This document shows, piece by piece, positions 53,426-64,000 of a stretch of 64,000 nucleotides of DNA. Numbering within the stretch: the first letter of the stretch is position 1; each line of letters opens with the position of its first letter. Below the pieces are notes generated by a model. The model ran no database searches, was not told the origin of the DNA, and saw only the letters and a program-made list of their open reading frames with translations. The stretch covers positions 8,680,001 through 8,744,000 of the forward strand of contig CM065318.1 in the NCBI GenBank assembly GCA_033032175.1. The letters run 5' to 3'. This stretch comes from Saturnia japonica. Its lineage: Eukaryota; Arthropoda; Insecta; Lepidoptera; Saturniidae. Both the position numbers and the translations under genes were made by a program.

Positions 53426-53578
53426 AAATTTAAAAAGTGCTTCTTTTTGTTATATATTTCGTATATATTATTATATACATTAACTACAAAACTGATATTT
53501 GAACATTACAAACAGACACTGCATTTTTAATAATTATATAAATATAAATTGACACGTAAATTTTTACATTTAAAATTC

Positions 53579-53785
53579 CCCCGCCGCTTCAACTAGAAAC
53601 TAGAAACCACGCTATCTACAAACAATAGCTCCTTGAATACGGAAACTAAATACGGTAATGCGTATTGACTATTTGAAATTAGGTATTAATGGTATGAGAC
53701 GACTCGAGTACGCCAATTCGGCGCAGTTTTGAGTGCCGCTTTTTTATAGTACCTACGCTGACGGTATTTAGTTGAAGCGGCGCGG
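53579..53785. mobile_element. Small MITE with 17-bp termini
   Basis: CCCCGCCGCTTCAACTA (53579-53595) and, reversed from 53785, CCGCGCCGCTTCAACTA differ at one base. Interior has CGCCAATTCGGCGCAGTTTT. 207 bp, no coding. Confidence 0.65.
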
Positions 53786-53829
53786 AAACCAATCATCAAT
53801 GTATGATTTCCACGTCAAAATTAATTGAT

Positions 53830-54006
53830 ATCATCTGCCATTTGTTATCGAGGCAGTTGAGTGACAGCGTTGAGTCGCAAAGTCACGTGTGTACGCGAAA
53901 TCTGTACCAGCATGGGAATCTCGCCTCACATCAGAACCCAACACAATAACAAGAGATCGACAATTGACCTGACGTCATACGTCACGATGAGAACCCGGTT
54001 CACACG
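53830..54006 (+). other. GC-rich block with exon-like and CRE-like features
   Basis: An ATG at 53912 opens MGISPHIRTQHNNKRSTIDL, then TSYVTMRTRFTR, and ends at a donor-like ACACG|GTAAGA (54007). A second frame through the same block (SVESQSHVCTRNLYQHG) also stays open and ends at TAA, so coding status is ambiguous. TGACGTCA at 53970-53977 is a perfect CRE, followed by TACGTCA. Confidence 0.2.
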
Positions 54007-54949
54007 GTAAGAACAGTATTCATTGATAGGAATAATAAGATGGTAAATGGGATAGACAGTACGATCGTCAGAAGTCTAATTAAAATGGTATACATCAATA
54101 TAAAACATAATGAAAGTCGCGTTTACATTCACCGTACAAGGCTTACAAATTTTTGAAAGCGTCGACGATGATATACGATATTATAATATCAGCGGAAAGC
54201 TTATCCCTCCATTACAAATAGATTTATTATTTATTTTTCATTACTTAGTAAATCCAGCCGGTTATAAATATACCATAATGACGAATCTAATATTTATTAA
54301 ACTGTAAATGTAAGACGTAATGTAGAAATTAATGACTTTTTTTGAAATCATTGTTTGTGTAAAATGCAGATTGTAGCTTAAACTAATCTATAGTATTATA
54401 ATATAAAAAAGCTCAAGACATTTTTGTTTGTACGCGCTTATCTCTAGAACTACCAGTGAGATTTACAAAATTCTTTTGTTCTCACTTCCTGCAAATGAAA
54501 ATTATTTTAATTTTTCATTATCTCTTAAACTATTTGTCCTTAAAGGTCAAAATTTAGCTTCATAAAATTGTCTTTATGATGAAGTAACTTTTTTTGTAAG
54601 GATTAAAGGCATGTCTAAAAATAATGCTTATAAATCATTTTTTAATTTTCAACAAATCTTTGTCACAAAATACCTGACTTTTTTTATATACTAAGGATCA
54701 ATACTATTGTAGAACATTGTATTTCCGTATCATTAACGATTACGCCAGCGCACGCGGTTAAAGCTGTTTAAAAGGGACTCCACTTCCGATTTACATAACA
54801 AAAATCAATATTGAAGGATATTTGTGAGTTTTAGCCTAATCTTAAATTGCTTATACTATTCCTCGAGAGTCTGGCTATCATATACAAAAATATTTTTTCG
54901 AATACGACTGGTATTTCTAGAGATTAGCGTGTTTAAACAAACAAATAAA
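54007..54949. other. AT-rich, no supported gene
   Basis: No signal other than AT-rich Helitron-like words near 54440-54560. Confidence 0.3.
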
Positions 54950-55202
54950 AAAATCTTTCCGTTTTATTATATTAGTATAGATTTATTGAGAAAGATTATG
55001 TATAGGCTATATAAATTCATGCTACGGCTCTTACAAGCGAAACAGTGACCATTAACGTCAACCAACAAAGCTCTAAGCAAGTAGGAGAAGTTAGACCAAC
55101 GACAGGCTACACGGGTGTGTCGCAGGCATGGCGGCGCGAAGGCGAGGAGTACTTAAATGGTCGAATAAATTTAAAACGGGTGAAACCGTGTGGCATAACT
55201 AG
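54950..55202 (+). mobile_element. Helitron, plus strand
   Basis: GGCTATATAAATTCATGCTA, GAAACAGTGACCATTAACGT, GGTCGAATAAATTTAAAACG, GTGAAACCGTGTGGCATAAC-TAG followed by T. Same family as 62670-62830 and the 30820-31790 host. Confidence 0.65.
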
Positions 55203-55212
55203 TTTTTTTACA

Positions 55213-55310
55213 ATGAAGATGGCAAACAAGTATACGATCCGCCTGATGGTAAATGACTACCTTAGCCTATGGATGCTAGTAATACCATAGGTATCATTAA
55301 CGTGCGCTAA
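55213..55310 (+). mobile_element. Repeat family D copy
   Basis: GATGGCAAACAAGTATACGA, CCGCCTGATGGTAAATG, GCCTATGGATGCTAGTAAT. It follows a Helitron end by only ten bases. Confidence 0.6.
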
Positions 55311-55847
55311 TTTGTATTAAGTTAAAATATAATATACTATCATAGTTACTATTAACTATTAAATTAAGTTCAGTACGTATGGTTCCGTTCTCTCTTGGAC
55401 TAGCTAGATTATTAGTTGTTCCGGCGCGCTTAATCTAGTTTATTAAATTGCTCTTCTGTATGCTTGACAAATAAATTGTAGAAGATTAGTCAGTGGGTCA
55501 TTATCAATGGTTATTCTTTGAAAATTATCTATAATCTAGGCTCTGCACGCCACTTTAAAAAAAAAACTGTAAAGATCATCAATTATGCTGTAAAACACTA
55601 TTGAGCCTGATCTTTAAAAAAAAAATAAAGAAACAAATGAATAATATTACTACAATAAACTCTAATTATACTTATGATATATTCTGGTTCATAATCAGCA
55701 GGAGCTATCGGTAGCAAAAAGGTGGGGAGAAAAGGAACATTAATAATTAAAAATTAGTAAACACCTACTAAACGTCTAAGTGGATGTGTGAGTGATTGTT
55801 ATAAGTTCACGTTATATACAGTTGAATATATATTCAATTTAAAAAAA
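55311..55847. other. AT-rich, no supported gene
   Basis: No signal. Confidence 0.3.
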
Positions 55848-56040
55848 CTAGCAAACCCGGCCACGCTTTGCTATGCTATTTCGGAGCTTATAAGGTACAT
55901 TGATGCGATCCCTACCAAACTACCAGGATAACCCGCAGAGCTAATTTGAAGATTGTCTGAAAATTTCATCATAATCGCGACAACTCCTTTGGAGTCCTTA
56001 TGGGACATATTATATATAAACATTGATTTTTTATTTATAA
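55848..56040 (-). mobile_element. Helitron 3' portion
   Basis: CTAGCAAACCCGGCCACGCT, TTGCTATGC, GGATAACCCGCAGAGC and TGTCTGAAAATTTCATCATA. CTAG at 55848-55851 preceded by A. Confidence 0.65.
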
Positions 56041-56379
56041 AAAGAAGAAGATTCCCCGACCCGTGCGAATAAATTGTACATTATAAAATGTGAACGATCA
56101 AACAGGTTTCATGTGAGTTTAACAGATCGATAATAGATGGCGCCTTCTATGTGTTAGTTGAATATAGTTATGTTAACGTAAGGCTTAAAATGATTTTTAA
56201 CCATTACTTTTGACGAAGAATTAAAATTTATATGATATTAACACAAAAAAATGTTCCAAAAATTCTTTATAGATCTTGACATTATATAATATTATCATTA
56301 CATGCAAATATATAATAACTCTTGCTAAAACTTGCTAAACATGTAAACGATGTGTTAATTGCTTTTTTAATCATTTATG
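56041..56379. other. AT-rich target DNA of the next LINE
   Basis: No gene or named repeat. Confidence 0.3.
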
Positions 56380-56389
56380 GTGATTATGT
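56380..56389. repeat. Target duplication of the 56390-58858 LINE
   Basis: GTGATTATGT here is repeated exactly at 58859-58868, on the other side of the element. Confidence 0.8.
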
Positions 56390-58858
56390 GATGATGATGA
56401 TTGCTTCGATCGATTTCGGCCATGGCGACCACTTCGACTCCTAGTCCGAGAAATGGCGCTGGTGCGCTCGAAGATGGCTTATGTAGCCTATCTTCGCGGC
56501 GAAACTCCGTGCACACTGACGGCATGTGAGTACGCCGTTCACATAATGATATGTCATGACAGCAGGTGGGCGAGTCTTTACCTGGTTGCGTTTGGTATCA
56601 CGAACTCGCGTACATAGTTGTTCACCATCCTGCGCAATTCCGACCGCTGTGCTGCCAAACGTTCCCAATGAGAAGGCTCTATGTTGCATCTCTTCATGTG
56701 TCGCTTTTGGACATCCTAGTACCGGAGGAGGTGACCGCCATGAATCCACTTGCCCTCCTCCAGTTCGAAGTAGACGATGCGCTTTGCCACTCTTTCCTCC
56801 GCCTTGCGAGATACGTGACCGCACCATCGAAGCTGTCACCGCATTAAATAGGCCTCATTACCACCAACAATGGCTCGTCGCAGAACTGCGGTATTTCGCA
56901 CTGTATCGGACTATCTGATATTCATGATGGTACGGAGGCATAGAAGGTGAAAGCGATCTGGAGTGCGAATGTGACAGCGGTATACGCACCACGTCTCAGA
57001 GGAGTATAGGAGGTTTGGCAACACGATAGCCATATACACAGATATTTTAGTGGCCAACTTCAGGTCATGCGAGCAGAAGACCTTGGAATATAGTAGCAGC
57101 TGCGGCACCCACCCTACTATTGATCTCTTGATCAAGGTCACACATGGATGTTACAGTATTTCCTAGATAGCGAAATTTATCCTCCTGCTTCAACACATCT
57201 TCACCAAGTTTTATAGTCAGTGTCTCGTGACCATGTATGTCCAGGGACATGACCTCCGTCTTATTGTCTTATTGATCTTCAGGCCAAACTTACGGCAGGC
57301 ATGGTGGAATGCGTACATCAGCTGTTGCAGGCCGTCTGGGGATTCAGCTAGGAAGCACAGATCATCATCATGCATACATGATCTCAGTGATCAGTGCGTA
57401 TGAGACTTTAGAGCGCGCCGTAAGTCTAGCCAAGTTGAAAAGGCTGCCGTCTGTGCGGAAGCGGATGCGCAAGTCTTCAGAAACAGTTAGTAAGACTTCT
57501 CTAACTACCACCGCAAAGTATAAAGCGAACAGAGTAGGCGCTAAGACGCATCCTTGCTTCATCACCCCACAAGTAATGGGGAAGAAGTCTGTCTGCTCAC
57601 CGTCTACGGAAACTCAGCATTACATGTTGTCATGCAGGAGTCTGAGAAGTCTCACAAACTTTCCGTGCACCTGAGCTTACCCTGCACTAACCAAAGCACT
57701 AACTAAACACTAACCAGGCACGCTGTCAAAAGCCTTCTACAGGTCAACAAAGCAAAGGTTCAGCTGACGACCCTGTTCTCTGCTCTTTTCTTGCAGTTAA
57801 CGCACAGAGAATATAGCTTCGCATGCGCCTCGGTCCGGACGGAAGCCAAACTGGGTTTCTGGCAGAATCTTTTCTGAGAAGTTCCTTAGACGGTTTAGAA
57901 GAACTCTAGCAATGACCTTTCCGGCGGCTGTAAGGAGCGAAATACTGCGGTGTGAGTTGCAGTCAGATCGGTCCCCTTTGTTCTTGTAGAGAGCACTTAT
58001 GCGCGATACTTTAAAGGTATCCGGAACACACTCCTCCACCCACATGCGAACAAATAATTCCCACACCAACGTGTACAACTTCTTTCCGCCGTATTTAATC
58101 AGCTCTCCCGGTATGAGACCAATGCCAACCGCCCGTTTGTTTTGTTTTTGTCTGATGGCAGTAATAACCTCGTCACGCATTAGAGACTCGTCCAGCTCAA
58201 AGGCAAAAGGGAGCTAAAGCATTAAACCGATACTTTGCAGATCTGCTCATCGATCTACGTTCAGCATAGTATTAAAGTGCTCCGCCCGGCGATTTAGTAC
58301 ACCCTCCTTGCTTGTCAACATATGACGACCATCTAGAGACCTTAGAGGCACCCTTGTGTGGTTGGATGTACCAATCAGCTTACGTACCTCACCGTAGAAC
58401 TCTCCCAGCTGGTTTGTGTCAGTGAGCCATTGCATGTGTCCGGCTTTGTCCGGCCACCACTTGTCCTTCAAATGTCGAGACAGCTTGCGCAATTCGAGAT
58501 CACTAGCTTTAAAAACCGCAATGCTTCCTCTTCGCCTTTTATACTGTCGCAGGAGATCTCGGTGTTTGTCGATTGCTGCCCGCAGGACCCCATCATTTCG
58601 ATCAAACCAGTTTTCGTTGCGTCGGTATTTTTTACCCAGTACAGTTGAAGTGGTTTCCATGATATGAGATGACAAAGTTCCCCAGGCAGTAACAACATCA
58701 CCTACCTCAGTTGCTGGCAACAGCTTTCCAGACAGGACTTCAGCGTAATTATCCCTGATCGCGAGATCTTTTAGCTTATCCACGTTCAAAGACGCAAGCT
58801 TTTTCACAATGGATCTACGCGGGCGACGGAGGCGGATTTGCAGCTTAGTTACATCTTA
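56390..58858 (-). mobile_element. 5'-truncated LINE with C-terminal zinc finger and (ATC)n tail
   Basis: About 2.47 kb. The minus-strand 3' end is an (ATC)n tail (56390-56404 on the plus strand as TGATGATGATGA). TSD GTGATTATGT on both sides. GC-richer than flanks. The upstream endonuclease part is missing. Coding order from 58850 down to 56441 is linker, RT, thumb and C2H2 finger, broken by a few frameshifts. Confidence 0.85.
56441..58850 (-). pseudogene. LINE reverse transcriptase with C2H2 zinc finger, frameshifted
   Basis: 58850-58247 encodes a long linker (KKLASLNVDKLKDLAIRDNY, then HMQWLTDTNQLGEFYGEVRK). 58180-57797 has VGIGLIPGELIKYGGKKLY, SDCNSHRSISLLTAAGKVIA and ETQFGFRPDRGACEAIFSVR. 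The next motif, CFVDL, stop, KAFDSV (about 57727-57750), carries a nonsense change. MMKQGCVLAPTLFALYF lies at 57565-57515. The YADD motif near 57370 is broken (YA, stop, DDLC). 57250-56920 gives [20 protein letters not shown] and [20 protein letters not shown]. The last piece ends with TCRQCARSFAAKIGYISHLR, then AHQRHFSD and stop: a perfect C-X2-C-X12-H-X3-H finger. Clade not resolved; probably RTE- or L1-like. Confidence 0.8.
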
Positions 58859-59750
58859 GTGATTATGTACTCGTTATTTATTTATTTAAATTATACGCAG
58901 TCAAGTAAATGTAGTTGTACACAGTATGTAGGTGGTTTTATTTAAATAAAACCTTATTTTTTAAATTATAAATAATCATTAACTAGCAATACTTGCATTT
59001 CGTAAGAATGCAATATAAAATGTTACTATATAAAAAACAGCAATGCGCTCCCGAAGTTGAACAAAATTTAATTTAAAAAACAATTTTCAATATTATTATT
59101 ATGTGCTACTCGAACCTTTTAACGTCTAACCCAATTGCAGAAAGCAAAGCTCATTTTATTCAAATATTGTCGATAAACATTATGGTTTTACACCATATTA
59201 CTGGAATTTAAAGGAACTTTAAAACGAACATCGAATATCAAATGATAATGTAATCTAATTAGTTGTTCAAATGACTATGGATATTTAGGTACCTACTTAA
59301 ATTTTCAGTTTATGTCTACCATAAATAAACTCATGTATATAATAAAAAGTAGTGGATAAAATTCATTTAGTATATTTATGTTGGCATAGGTATAAAAATA
59401 TTTGTATGTACACGACACTAACTATAACCAACAATCAGGTAGTTATAAATACAAATTAAATAATATAAATGTAATTACAAATGAATATAAAACCCACTAT
59501 ATTATGTCAAAATAATATTAAATTATAACTAAAAAACTTGTTTGGGCAAATGAATTCCCATTACATTCATTAATGTCTTAAAATATTACCGAAATAAGGA
59601 AAAAACTAAGATAGACTAGGTAAATTAAGTATAATTGTAGGTGGAAATATTGGAATAGTACATTATTGCAAAGGCCGTGAAATAGGCAATTGTTCACTAA
59701 TACGAGACAGGCAATTGCCATTTCTGCCGAGTCTTATATACTGCTTTTCT
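58859..59750. other. AT-rich, no supported gene
   Basis: Starts with the second target duplication (58859-58868). Nothing else seen. Confidence 0.3.
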
Positions 59751-60037
59751 CAAACATGCATGGAAGTATTGTCATTATTTTCGAAAAAAGAACACACGAA
59801 GTATCGAATTTACAGACAAAGAAAATCAAATCCATTGCAGGAGCGTTATTTGAATTTGGAACATTACAACGCTCCAGCAATGTTGTATGAAACGGCGTGC
59901 TGGGGTTATTAAATACTCTTTGATTGGATCTCTTTTATTTTATTCTTTTATCGGTTATTCTTGGCATGCCCGTAAATTCAATAATTAGTGTGTTCTTTTT
60001 TTTTTGAAAATAATGACAATATTTCCGTGCATATTTG
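59751..60037. mobile_element. Foldback element with ~47-bp arms
   Basis: Left arm 59751-59797 contains CATGGAAGTATTGTCATTAT, TTTCG and GAACACAC. The right arm 59988-60037 mirrors it (GTGTGTTC, GAAAATAATGACAATATTTC, CGTGCATATTTG) with few mismatches and a longer T-run. The 190-bp spacer has no repeat I know; short frames inside it are spurious. Confidence 0.7.
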
Positions 60038-61799
60038 AAAAAAAAAAATAACTTTCGTTAGGTAAAGAGCTATTTTACTAATTGTAACCTATAAGATGCA
60101 TGTTATTTGTATTACATACTTTTGGTACTTACCTACTCCTAATTTATTTGCTCGACAACATCCAATATGCAAAATGCATAAAGGCCTACTAAATATTTTA
60201 CCAGAAATTTCAACAATTTCTAATGGTCCGTGACAGTCTTTGATAAACAAACAAATATATTATTTAACTATACGTGTTTGACAAATATTCGTTTTCCACG
60301 ATTTGGCATATTAAATGAACGAACATAATGGAAATTAAGAGTTCTGAAAACACTGAGGGCTACTTGACACGTGCCTCTATGAGTGGTTTGCCAACATGAA
60401 CATTTTTTGCGTTTAGCCGGTAATATCAATAAAATCTATTCATAGGTAGATATCTAATAAATCAACAGAGATCTCGACATCTATATAACATTCTACTTAA
60501 CTAATAATCTATAATTTTGTTACCTGACAGTCCAGGACACTGAATTAAAACGTTTTTAGACACCGTATAATATCGTTTTACAATCAAAGTCGTTTTCTTC
60601 CGTCTTAGACTAATCTTATCCACAGCATGTCAACCTGCTCTCAGACTGATCACAAACTTACATCTTTTATCAAATTAATACGGAATTTATTAAACATAAT
60701 ATATGAAATTTATTTTAAACTTCTTTATAATTGACAGTTTTCCTTTTCATATTTTATACTATAAATTTATTGCACAAAAATAGCACAACTTTTTTGTTTT
60801 GGATATTCGTTTTTTTAATAACTATCTAATGTGTTATCCCAACTAATATTTAATGACATAATTTTGCCGATATTACAACTACAACAAAAACAAAATGCTT
60901 ATTTCAGGTTTTGGAACGTTTACTGATTGTGTTTGCTACAAGTAAACACATAATAATAGGATAATACGATAATTAATAAAATAATAATAATATCTATGTA
61001 CCTACTTGTTATAATTGTTATGTATTTCTAATTTATCCTATATAGATACTTTTAATGCTTTTCATAATAATATATATAAATAAATTTGTTTTTTTCATAT
61101 ATTTTTCATCTATATAATAAACAAGAAAATTATTGGGTCAAATATTTACATACCTACCTTTAAATATTAACATACCCGTGGTGTGCAGACCGACTAACTG
61201 TCTCAAGAGTCATCTTTTCAAGAACGTCATTAGGTACGGTTGGCTAAATTTTATTTGAAATGCTATTGAAGTTTGCCCGAGCCTATTTTATTGCAGCTGC
61301 AAATACTTATTTTAATATTAAAATATAACTTAATATAAATAAATTTTAATACTTGCTAATAACTAAATGAATATTTATGTGGAAGTAAACAACATGAAAC
61401 ATATGATTTAGGAATAAAAGTAATATTTATGTATTATTTATATTAAATTTAAAATCCATGTCCCCAATAATATGGGCAAAGCAAAAAATATTTAACACGC
61501 AAATATGAAATTTGAAAATGAGATTCTTTCTAATAAAACATAAGTTACATAACAGCATATTAAGACATTATTTTATGGTAACCGATCTTTAAATTATGAC
61601 AAAGGAAGGAAATTAGAGAAATCAAATTTTATTTATATACATTAAAGATTTATAACAAAAAAGAAACAAATATTTTCGAAAATCAACGAATATAGATGTG
61701 TAAAACGAATCAAACTTTATGGGAATTCTATCAGTTTTGAAGCTTAGAATAATTATGTTATTTCCAAATAAACTTTTAATTATTACTTAAGCACTATAT
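60038..61799. other. Long AT-rich stretch, no supported gene
   Basis: No exon, repeat family or regulatory pattern recognised. Confidence 0.3.
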
Positions 61800-61990
61800 A
61801 TAAACAATATTTATGTGTGCGTAAGAATGGAAGCAAACAATTAAAACCAGTAAGAGCTACCAAGCGTCGGTTGTGCAAGTTGCAACTCAGTTCTACTGTT
61901 ATTATAGTAATACTACAGTGATTAGTAGCAAATGAGGAGCTACCGGCGCGGCTGTTAGTTGTTGTTAGTACGACGGTATAATCATGTTTT
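61800..61990 (+). other. GC-richer block, possible non-coding exon or regulatory DNA
   Basis: 61850-61990 departs from the AT-rich background (AGCTACCAAGCGTCGGTTGT, GGAGCTACCGGCGCGGC) with an initiator-like CTCAGTTC near 61886 and a donor-like TAG|GTATGC near 61997. No open frame of note. Confidence 0.2.
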
Positions 61991-62289
61991 GATTAGGTAT
62001 GCAAGAAAACCATTTGTTATCCAGTGTTGTACCGTATTGCCGGGTCATGACACATAACACCAGTTTCGTGCACATTGATTGATCTTCATCGATAAATGAT
62101 TACTATAAATCTTTGGTATTAAAGTTATTATCATTAGCATCATCACAGATATAATTTTCAAAGTGCTCCGACGGTTTTCTATTATCTTTTTTTATAATCT
62201 CAATTTTATTTAGGGTACTTTTGTCATTAAGGATATGCCTGTCCCATCATAACTTATACCTACTAATTGTACAAACAAGAACTATGAAC
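61991..62289. other. No supported gene
   Basis: AT-rich; nothing recognised. Confidence 0.3.
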
Positions 62290-62640
62290 TAAAAAAAAAA
62301 AACTATAAGACTATACAAATTTCTCAGGAATAAGACTTAATTCATTAACAAGGGAACTTATAACAACCACATGGCATTCTGGAAGCATCCGATTCGGTTC
62401 TGTCTGAATACTGTGATATACACCCACATCACATATATTAATTTTATATTTATTGTTTAAGGCTATCCTACAATTATTATTACTGGAAAACTCCATCAAG
62501 AAATGATGGATATCATCCATCTTACCACACTGGTTGCAAAGTTGTGAGTCAACTATTTTCATGAGATATCCAAATTACCTTATTGGTGAATGTGTCCAGA
62601 CCTTAACCTAAAACAACTGAAGTTCTATCCATATTAGCTT
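62290..62640 (-). mobile_element. 3' end of a LINE with C-terminal CCHC-like motif
   Basis: On the minus strand a frame ends LCNQCGKMDDIHHFLMEFSS, then NNNCRIALNNKY and KFV, stop. This is the C-X2-C..D..H.L.EC block found after the RNase H/RT region of I- and R1-related elements. Upstream, in another frame, is VVLG, stop, GLDTFTNKVIW, a remnant of the TRFRSGH..LNKF motif. Frameshifted and 5' truncated; clade tentative. Confidence 0.5.
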
Positions 62641-62669
62641 CTAAGAACCAATAATCTTATTTAAATGTT

Positions 62670-62830
62670 TGACTTAGCTGTGCACCACGGTTTCACCTGC
62701 GTTAAATTTATTCGACCGATTCTCCGCCACTCCGCCAACCTATTCGTGTATCGTTCTCACTTCTCGTATTTGCCTGTAGCTTTCCAGATTGCTTGATGTT
62801 CACGGTTACTGCTTCGCTTCTTAGATTCGT
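62670..62830 (-). mobile_element. Helitron 3' end
   Basis: TTAGCTGTGCACCACGGTTT (terminal CTAG decayed to CTTAG), CACCTGCGTTAAATTTATTC, CTTCTCGTATTTGCCTGTAG, CTTTCCAGATTGCTTGATG. This is the best intact-sequence reference for the Helitron interrupted at 30904. Confidence 0.6.
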
Positions 62831-63445
62831 AGAGTATAAATATATAAATACAATACAATAAATATTCTGCAGATCACACTTCACAGACTCCACACACACT
62901 TTCTGTATCATATTAGCATAGGTAATAAATAATGTTTAGGTGTTTGATTTACAGTTAATCATTATTTGTATATTTTTTCGTTTTAATATTGATCATTGAT
63001 AACAAAGGGTAAAGAAGCCGTTAAATGCATCGTCTAAATACCCTTAAGTTATAAATGCAGCATAGTAATTCTCTGTATTAAAATTGTTCCAGTTAACTCT
63101 ACTACATATTTATGAATGGCAGGTCCAGCAAACTAAAATTAAATAGCTTCCTGTTTACTACAAGTTCATAATTACATGCGTTCTAAAAGTAAATAGATAG
63201 TAGCTTATCTCCGTGCTACTAACAGCCTTTAAGAAAACACCTCGAGCTGTACTGAATGACAGAGATCTGCAAAAATATATTTTCTTTAATTTAACGTAAC
63301 TTTTTTATTGTAGTTATTATGATCATCAATTTTCTTTTTATTATCTATAGATGATATTTTATCATCTAAAATAGAGTAGGTTGTTATCCTAATTGCCCGT
63401 ACCCATTATTTCGTTTTCATAGGCTTTAATAATTATATAATAACA
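62831..63445. other. AT-rich, no supported gene
   Basis: Nothing recognised. Confidence 0.3.
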
Positions 63446-64000
63446 CTAGCGGAGCGCCCGCAGCTTCCACACGCGTTTATTACTACGCAGTAGTTATTTA
63501 CATCCCATAATTTTTTTTTAACTCATATTGTTGTTAGTACTTATTCTGTATCAATTGAGGAGAGTGGCATGTATTTCTCATGTACAATTTTCATCAAAAT
63601 CGGTTGAAAATTATTATTTCATCCTACAATTTGTAATGCATTATTAACAATTCTTTTAGCCTCTCAATTATAGTATGATGTGTGCTTCGCGTCTACAAAA
63701 TTTGATCAGAATCGGTTGAGAATCGATGAACTTTTTTTACTATTCCTAAAAGTGTTGTTGAAAATTCTCATAATATATCATTCATGGAGTGACTTATACT
63801 TCCCGTGTACAACATTTCATCAAAATCGGCCTATAATTAACGAAAACAGAATTATTTAATAATTTTTTTACGATTTCTAGAAGAAATATTGACCTTTCTT
63901 ATATCCTATCAATTGACCGATGACACAAGGATCCCGTGTAAAAAATTTCATAAGAATTGGTCAATCCGTTTTTGAGTTAAATTCGAACATACAAACAGAC
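63446..64000 (-). mobile_element. Helitron with internal tandem units, cut by window end
   Basis: CTAG at 63446 then CGGAGCGCCCGCAGCTTCC is a minus-strand 3' end. From about 63560, units of 110-135 bp repeat, each with GTGTACAA-TTTCATCAAAATCGG-like text at about 63580, 63690, 63800 and 63934. The 5' end lies outside. Confidence 0.6.

Overview
The window looks like intergenic or intronic DNA of an insect, most likely a moth or butterfly. It is AT-rich, lacks bacterial-style gene packing, and is built from transposable-element families I recognise as lepidopteran: tRNA-headed SINEs, short non-autonomous Helitrons ending in CTAG, Jockey, CR1-like and RTE-like LINEs, mariner, pogo/Tigger and hAT miniature elements. 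The assignment rests on pattern recognition, not on a search. No rRNA, functional tRNA or CRISPR array is visible.

Layout. 1-7.99 kb: a decayed CR1-like LINE, an RTE 3' end, a 5'-truncated but otherwise intact Jockey-type LINE (2108-6058: gag fragment, complete 964-aa endonuclease/reverse transcriptase ORF, 53-nt poly(A), 11-bp target duplication), a long hairpin element, a Helitron end and a second, inverted CR1 3' end. Both CR1 copies lie against TTCnnGAA-rich, heat-shock-element-like repeats. 8-15 kb: SINE, hAT-like MITE, and a dead mariner (11951-13313) interrupted by a SINE. 16.2-17.6 kb: a Helitron carrying two unrelated tandem arrays. 20-23.9 kb: Helitron, SINE and repeat fragments, a SINE chimera, and a 408-bp Helitron with an unidentified coding-like insert. 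24-30 kb: mostly AT-rich DNA with scattered SINE copies. 30.8-33.6 kb: an RTE copy inside a Helitron, then two Helitrons joined head to tail, the second hit by a Jockey 3' fragment. 35-43 kb: Helitron, SINE and pogo-like elements.

The best host-gene candidate is on the minus strand at 43.5-45.1 kb: a start codon in good context followed by a GTAAGT donor, then 1.4 kb away an in-frame acceptor and a 42-codon terminal exon. The predicted 51-residue protein is not one I recognise. Weaker exon-like segments lie at 19.4, 45.7, 51.6 and 53.9 kb. 47.8-56 kb: LINE 3' ends, MITEs and Helitrons, including a 1.04-kb unidentified segment that splits one repeat copy and carries a promoter-like block. 56.39-58.86 kb: a 5'-truncated minus-strand LINE with a C-terminal C2H2 zinc finger and a clean target duplication. 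59-64 kb: a foldback element, a LINE tail and Helitrons, the last with an internal tandem array cut by the window end.

The sequences do not form a pathway. They record a stack of insertions, and target duplications and nesting give relative ages: Helitron before RTE, Helitron before Jockey fragment, mariner before SINE. The full Jockey copy is probably among the youngest insertions.
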